From SKUL01 sp964487545 (GTDB lineage Bacteria; Bacteroidota; Bacteroidia; Flavobacteriales_D; SKUL01): a stretch of DNA of 64,000 bases. The translations under genes and the position numbers were made by a program. The notes under the pieces are model-generated. The model was given only the letters and a program-made list of their open reading frames with translations. It made no database searches and was not told where the DNA came from. Within the stretch, counting starts at the first letter, position 1; each line of letters starts with the position of its first letter. Location: NCBI GenBank assembly GCA_964487545.1, contig CAZARI010000002.1:62001-126000 (forward strand). The letters are read 5' to 3'. Of this stretch, positions 60,285 to 64,000 are shown one piece after another.

Positions 60285-61619
60285 TTGAACATATTCTGGC
60301 ATAAATTATTGCGGCCGCTTACGGCCGCAATAATTTTATCCGCCGTACTTCTTGGCGGATGTAAAAAGAAAGACGATGGCATAGGAGCCGGAATTTTACC
60401 TGATGAACAACTTCTTGGGGTAAATGTCATCGATACCCTAATCATCAACGCTACTTCACAGCCCGACGACTCTGTTCGCGCCGATGGTTTTGCCAATGTT
60501 ATTCTTGGCGCAATGAATGACCCGGTGTTCGGCATCACCCGGTCGGGGTTCTATACTCAACTGCGCCTCTCGGCAAACCAGGTGAGCTTTGATTATAATA
60601 CTTTTGAAATTGATTCGGTTGTGCTGGCACTCGTGTATGACGACGAACAGTATGGAGACAATTATCCTCAGGAGTACGAAGTGTACGAACTAAACGAGCA
60701 ACTCTACTCCGATAGCGCCTATTTTACCACGCGGATAATGGGCTTGGAAGCAACCGATTTGGTATTGCCCGACAGTAAATTTCAAATCCCTGCTCCCGAT
60801 CAGCAAGTCTATCTGGCCAACGATACGGTAAAGCCACACCTCAGACTAAGTTTGGATCACGAAATAGGGGAGCGCTTGTTGAATCCCGATAATACATCCC
60901 ACCTTGAGAACAACTCGAACTTTACCGCTTTTTTCAAGGGCTTGTACGTTAGGGCAAATACGCAATCTGTTCCCGCAGGTAGCGGAGGAATTCACCATTT
61001 TAATCTACACGACACGCAGTCAAAGCTCACCATTTACTACACCGGTGTCACCGATCTAGATACCGTTACCACCTCCTTTGACTTGGTGATTAACAGTAAT
61101 ACCGTGAAGTTTTCGCGACCTGAGCACGATTACAGCTTTGCAAATATCAACCTGATCAATCAACTGGACGGCGACCCCGAGTCGGGTCAGCAGCAAATTT
61201 ATGTGCAGGCAGCAGCGGGTTTGCGCGGAGTCATTGAAATTCCACATCTACAGCACCTTAATGCAGATTCTATCGCAATTAACAAAGCCGAGTTGGTGTT
61301 GCCCTATGTTTTGGATGATAATTATGCACCTCCAGGACGGCTATATTTGTTGGGAAGAAGTAACGAGGGAACTTCCTACTTTTTACCCGACTACTTTGAA
61401 GGAGACGCACACATGGGTGGATTTCTAATCCCTTCTATGCAGCAGTATCGGTTAAATGTTTCTCGTTTTGTGCAGCAGGTGGTGTATGGTTCAAGAGAAA
61501 ACACTAAACTTGAAGTGGTCAGCGAATGGGCCAGTACCAGTGCTAACCGAGTGGTGTTGTACGGGCCTGAAAATCCTGATAAACAAATGCGACTGGTCAT
61601 TCAGTACACCAAATTCTAG
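60285..61619 (+). CDS. DUF4270 family lipoprotein with TTG start
   Basis: A 444-aa lipoprotein. No ATG lies in frame after the stop at 60258; the TTG at 60285 gives (M)NIFWHKLLRPLTAAIILSA then VLLGGC, a fitting lipoprotein signal with lipobox LGGC. DUF4270 hallmarks follow: GIGAGILPDEQLLGV after the cysteine, ILGAMNDPVFGITRSGFYTQLRL, and the C-terminal HMGGFLIPSMQQYRLNVSRFVQQV. The family is widespread next to glgA-like and glmS genes in Bacteroidota; role unknown, probably a surface beta-protein. A 15-bp perfect inverted repeat overlaps codons 7-18. The gene lies 6 bp before glmS. Confidence 0.85.
   Translation: MNIFWHKLLRPLTAAIILSAVLLGGCKKKDDGIGAGILPDEQLLGVNVIDTLIINATSQPDDSVRADGFANVILGAMNDPVFGITRSGFYTQLRLSANQVSFDYNTFEIDSVVLALVYDDEQYGDNYPQEYEVYELNEQLYSDSAYFTTRIMGLEATDLVLPDSKFQIPAPDQQVYLANDTVKPHLRLSLDHEIGERLLNPDNTSHLENNSNFTAFFKGLYVRANTQSVPAGSGGIHHFNLHDTQSKLTIYYTGVTDLDTVTTSFDLVINSNTVKFSRPEHDYSFANINLINQLDGDPESGQQQIYVQAAAGLRGVIEIPHLQHLNADSIAINKAELVLPYVLDDNYAPPGRLYLLGRSNEGTSYFLPDYFEGDAHMGGFLIPSMQQYRLNVSRFVQQVVYGSRENTKLEVVSEWASTSANRVVLYGPENPDKQMRLVIQYTKF
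60303..60337 (+). terminator. Long terminator-like hairpin inside the DUF4270 signal-peptide codons
   Basis: Arms 60303-60317 and 60322-60336 are perfect 15-bp complements (core TTGCGGCCG / CGGCCGCAA) around the 4-nt loop CTTA, with an A/T run on both sides. It looks like an intrinsic terminator for the upstream starch-synthase-like gene, placed 35 bp past its stop, but overlaps the next coding region. Confidence 0.6.
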
Positions 61620-61625
61620 AATATT

Positions 61626-63473
61626 ATGTGTGGAATTGTCGGATATATTGGCAATCAGCAAGCGGCTCCAATTCTTTTAAAGGGGCTTCAGCGACTGGAA
61701 TATCGGGGCTATGATAGCTCTGGAATTGCCTTGCATGACGGTGCTGAAATTGCCGTAACCAAATGTAAGGGCAAGGTGAGTAATCTCGAAAAGCTACTCA
61801 ACGAACAAGAGAATATAGGTACAATGGGTATTGGACATACCCGTTGGGCTACCCATGGTCAGCCCAACGATGAAAACGCTCACCCACACGCTACCGAAGA
61901 CAATGAGTTGGTGATTATTCACAATGGTATCATTGAGAATTTCGATACCCTAAAGCGGGGATTAATCAATCGCGGACATCGATTCCAAAGCCAAACCGAC
62001 ACCGAAGTGTTGATTCATCTGATTGCAGATATTCAACAAAATGAACAAGGGATTACCCTTTTCGAAGCCGTGAGAAAAGCGCTAAACGAAGTAATCGGCG
62101 CGTATGCCATTGTAATTATGTCTAAACACAACCCCGACCAGTTTATCGCCGCCAAAAAAGGCAGTCCGCTGGTAGTGGGGATTGGGCGCGATCAGGAGTT
62201 TTTCATTGCTTCGGATGCCACCCCAATTATCGAACACACCAAGAATGTAGTCTATCTCGAAGACGAAGAAATCGCCATAATTGACCGCGAATCGGGGTTC
62301 ACGCTCAAGAATATTCGCAATCAAGAAAAAACGCCTTATATCCACGAATTGGAAATGGAGCTGGAGGCACTTGAAAAAGATGGATACGAGCACTTCATGT
62401 TGAAGGAGATTCACGAACAACCGAGATCTGTTCGCGATAGTATGCGCGGACGACTCAACGTCAACAAAGGGGTGGTTGCACTGGGTGGAATTCGCGATTA
62501 CGAACAAAAGCTTATTCAGGCCGAGCGAATTATCATTGTTGCATGCGGAACATCGTGGCACGCTGGTTTGGTAGGCGAATATCTTTTTGAAGATTTGGCG
62601 CGGATCCCTGTTGAGGTCGAGTACGCATCTGAATTCCGCTACCGCAACCCCATCATTTCAGAATCAGATGTGGTGATTGCCATTTCACAATCGGGCGAAA
62701 CCGCAGACACCATCGCCGCTATTGAGCTGGCAAAGCAAAAGGGGGCTACCATTATTGGGATTTGTAATGTCATTGGATCAACCATTCCCCGAAAAACCCA
62801 TGCGGGTTCGTATACCCACGCCGGTCCAGAAATTGGTGTGGCATCAACCAAAGCCTTCACTGCACAGGTTACTGTACTTACATTGATGGCGCTTTCTATC
62901 GCACAGGGCAGGGGCTCCATTTCGAGTTCCCGATTCCAACGCCTGCTGGTAGAGCTGGATTCTGTGCCGGACAAAATCGAAAAAGTGCTGAAGCTCGATA
63001 GCAAGATTGAATACATTGCCAACATCTACAAAGATGTCAGCAACGCGCTTTATTTGGGCAGGGGCATCAATTTTCCGGTGGCGCTTGAGGGCGCGCTTAA
63101 GCTCAAAGAAATTTCGTACATCCATGCAGAAGGATATCCTGCCGCTGAGATGAAGCATGGCCCAATTGCGTTAATCGATGAAAATATGCCGGTGATTGTC
63201 ATTGCAACCCAGGGCGCCTCATACGACAAGATTGTGTCTAATATTCAGGAAGTGAAAGCGCGCAAGGGTAAAGTGATTGCCATTGTTACCGAGGGCGATG
63301 TACAGGTAAAAGAACTGGCCGATCACACCATCGAAATTCCAGATATCGATGATGCACTCATGGCGCTGATTTCAGTGATACCGCTTCAACTATTATCCTA
63401 TCACGTTGCGGTGATGCGGGGCTGTAACGTCGATCAGCCGCGAAATCTGGCCAAGTCGGTTACGGTAGAATAG
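61626..63473 (+). CDS. glmS: Glutamine--fructose-6-phosphate aminotransferase (isomerizing)
   Basis: Makes glucosamine-6-phosphate from fructose-6-phosphate and glutamine, the first step to UDP-GlcNAc for peptidoglycan and LPS. The 615-aa protein starts MCGIVGYIGNQ, with Cys2 as the nucleophile of the glutaminase domain, then GIGHTRWATHGQPNDENAHPH. Two SIS domains follow (ACGTSWHAG near residue 300, AISQSGETADTIAAI), ending PRNLAKSVTVE, the conserved C-terminus. It lies 6 bp after the DUF4270 gene and overlaps the end of the convergent protease gene by 14 bp. No glmS ribozyme or leader is seen. Confidence 0.98.
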   Translation: MCGIVGYIGNQQAAPILLKGLQRLEYRGYDSSGIALHDGAEIAVTKCKGKVSNLEKLLNEQENIGTMGIGHTRWATHGQPNDENAHPHATEDNELVIIHNGIIENFDTLKRGLINRGHRFQSQTDTEVLIHLIADIQQNEQGITLFEAVRKALNEVIGAYAIVIMSKHNPDQFIAAKKGSPLVVGIGRDQEFFIASDATPIIEHTKNVVYLEDEEIAIIDRESGFTLKNIRNQEKTPYIHELEMELEALEKDGYEHFMLKEIHEQPRSVRDSMRGRLNVNKGVVALGGIRDYEQKLIQAERIIIVACGTSWHAGLVGEYLFEDLARIPVEVEYASEFRYRNPIISESDVVIAISQSGETADTIAAIELAKQKGATIIGICNVIGSTIPRKTHAGSYTHAGPEIGVASTKAFTAQVTVLTLMALSIAQGRGSISSSRFQRLLVELDSVPDKIEKVLKLDSKIEYIANIYKDVSNALYLGRGINFPVALEGALKLKEISYIHAEGYPAAEMKHGPIALIDENMPVIVIATQGASYDKIVSNIQEVKARKGKVIAIVTEGDVQVKELADHTIEIPDIDDALMALISVIPLQLLSYHVAVMRGCNVDQPRNLAKSVTVE

Positions 63474-64000
63474 TCAATTGATCCGCTTTCAACAGATCGT
63501 GTGCAAGCTTTAGCATCCGGTCGTGTTCGCTGATGATGGGATAATAAACTTCATTACCCCAAATGTTTCGGGCAATAAGGGCTTTGAGCCGCGTTGCGAT
63601 GTAATCTTCAGAAGCGGCAATTCCGGCTGCGTCTCTCTTCAGACTTCTTTCTTCTGCAAAATCGTAAAGATTATTGAGCAAAACGGCAGACACCCGATAG
63701 GTCGAGGTAAAAGATTCGGGCTGGTATTTATCCATCAGTTCGGAGCGGTGCTGGTCAGAAAACTCAAAAGCAAATTCATTGAGTAATCCTTGATAAGAAA
63801 GTTGGGTGAGATAATTTGATCCACCTACCGTATCGAGCGGAACAAAGTGGTCGGGCACAATTCCTCCGCCACCATACACTGTTCTGCCGCCTTCGGTTTT
63901 GTATATCAGTGAATCGGGATAATCAATTTTTGTAGAATCATAGACCTCGCCCGATTCAAATCGCTCAAAAAATTCGGCACTGTAATCAATTCCTTCGCCA
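63460..64000 (-). CDS. S41-family C-terminal processing protease, C-terminal part (start outside window)
   Basis: Only the last 180 residues lie in the window; the frame runs open to the edge. The visible part includes YKTEGGRTVYGGGGIVPDHFVP, a block typical just after the catalytic S41 domain, and then a helical tail ending DLLKADQLTILP. In Bacteroidota such tail-specific proteases (Prc/CtpA, about 540-560 aa) sit in the periplasm and cut partly folded or tagged proteins. The active-site serine and lysine would be upstream, out of view. Convergent with glmS and overlapping it by 14 bp. Confidence 0.85.
   Translation of the reverse strand, partial: GEGIDYSAEFFERFESGEVYDSTKIDYPDSLIYKTEGGRTVYGGGGIVPDHFVPLDTVGGSNYLTQLSYQGLLNEFAFEFSDQHRSELMDKYQPESFTSTYRVSAVLLNNLYDFAEERSLKRDAAGIAASEDYIATRLKALIARNIWGNEVYYPIISEHDRMLKLAHDLLKADQLTILP

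Noticed and set aside
61550..61626. glmS ribozyme or leader upstream of glmS
   Set aside because: Only 6 bp separate the DUF4270 stop from the glmS start, so no room for a ribozyme or leader.
1..64000. CRISPR array, prophage, integron or insertion sequence
   Set aside because: No repeated spacer array, no transposase, integrase or phage structural protein, and no long direct repeats were seen on either strand.

Overview
The window is chromosomal DNA from a Bacteroidota bacterium, most likely a marine-type Flavobacteriales lineage (family not resolvable by eye). Grounds: type IX secretion (T9SS) sorting tails and a PorZ-like protein, DUF4249/DUF4270/DUF4175/DUF2480 proteins typical of the phylum, a TonB-dependent receptor with carboxypeptidase-like N-terminus, a type-B succinate dehydrogenase, and repeated promoters of the Bacteroidota form TTG-N19/21-TAnnTTTG. 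Shine-Dalgarno sites are weak. No insertion sequence, phage, integrase or CRISPR array was seen; this is mostly core genome, tightly packed.

Layout. 1-6648 (minus): DUF4175 coiled-coil protein, small GHKL ATPase, ybeY, mnmG, then a SAM methyltransferase cut by the window edge; two parS-like sites lie between mnmG and the methyltransferase, suggesting an origin-proximal position. 6835-8820: T9SS cargo protein. 8932-10939: gltX-folB and tRNA-Cys. 11007-13066 (minus): two glycan genes between two tRNA genes. 13262-13623: a likely structured small RNA and tRNA-Arg. 13791-19038: porZ-recO-oligopeptidase. 19044-22264 (minus): DUF4249 lipoprotein and TonB-dependent receptor. 22776-29148 (minus): the complete SUF iron-sulfur operon (sufA-B-C-D-S-E-T plus DUF2480). 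29378-31965: thiL convergent with a helical-repeat protein. 32199-37317 (minus): two LytTR response regulators, a propeller histidine kinase, and an acidic lipoprotein. 37673-39244: small T9SS-tail-like protein and an M24 aminopeptidase. 39406-42874: sdhCAB. 42943-46962: methionine aminotransferase, omega-amidase, Ig-like lipoprotein, free-methionine-sulfoxide reductase. 46970-52239: ComF protein, coiled-coil membrane protein, giant outer-membrane protein. 52520-55622: peptide-binding lipoprotein and OmpA-family lipoprotein. 55627-59325 (minus): panC, flippase-like membrane protein, rfaE2, radA. 59437-63473: stand-alone starch-synthase catalytic domain, DUF4270 lipoprotein, glmS. 63460-64000: S41 protease, partial.

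Links between genes. The same 19-bp palindrome, ATTTAGA-N5-TCTAAAT, lies in the leader of the SUF operon and upstream of sdhCAB, i.e. beside the operon that builds Fe-S clusters and the operon whose product consumes three of them. Its position (just downstream of the suf start, about 58 bp upstream of the sdh start) would suit one regulator that represses suf and activates sdh. This, the structured RNA at 13262-13446, the paired parS sites, and the terminator-like hairpin inside the start of the DUF4270 gene are the observations most worth following up.
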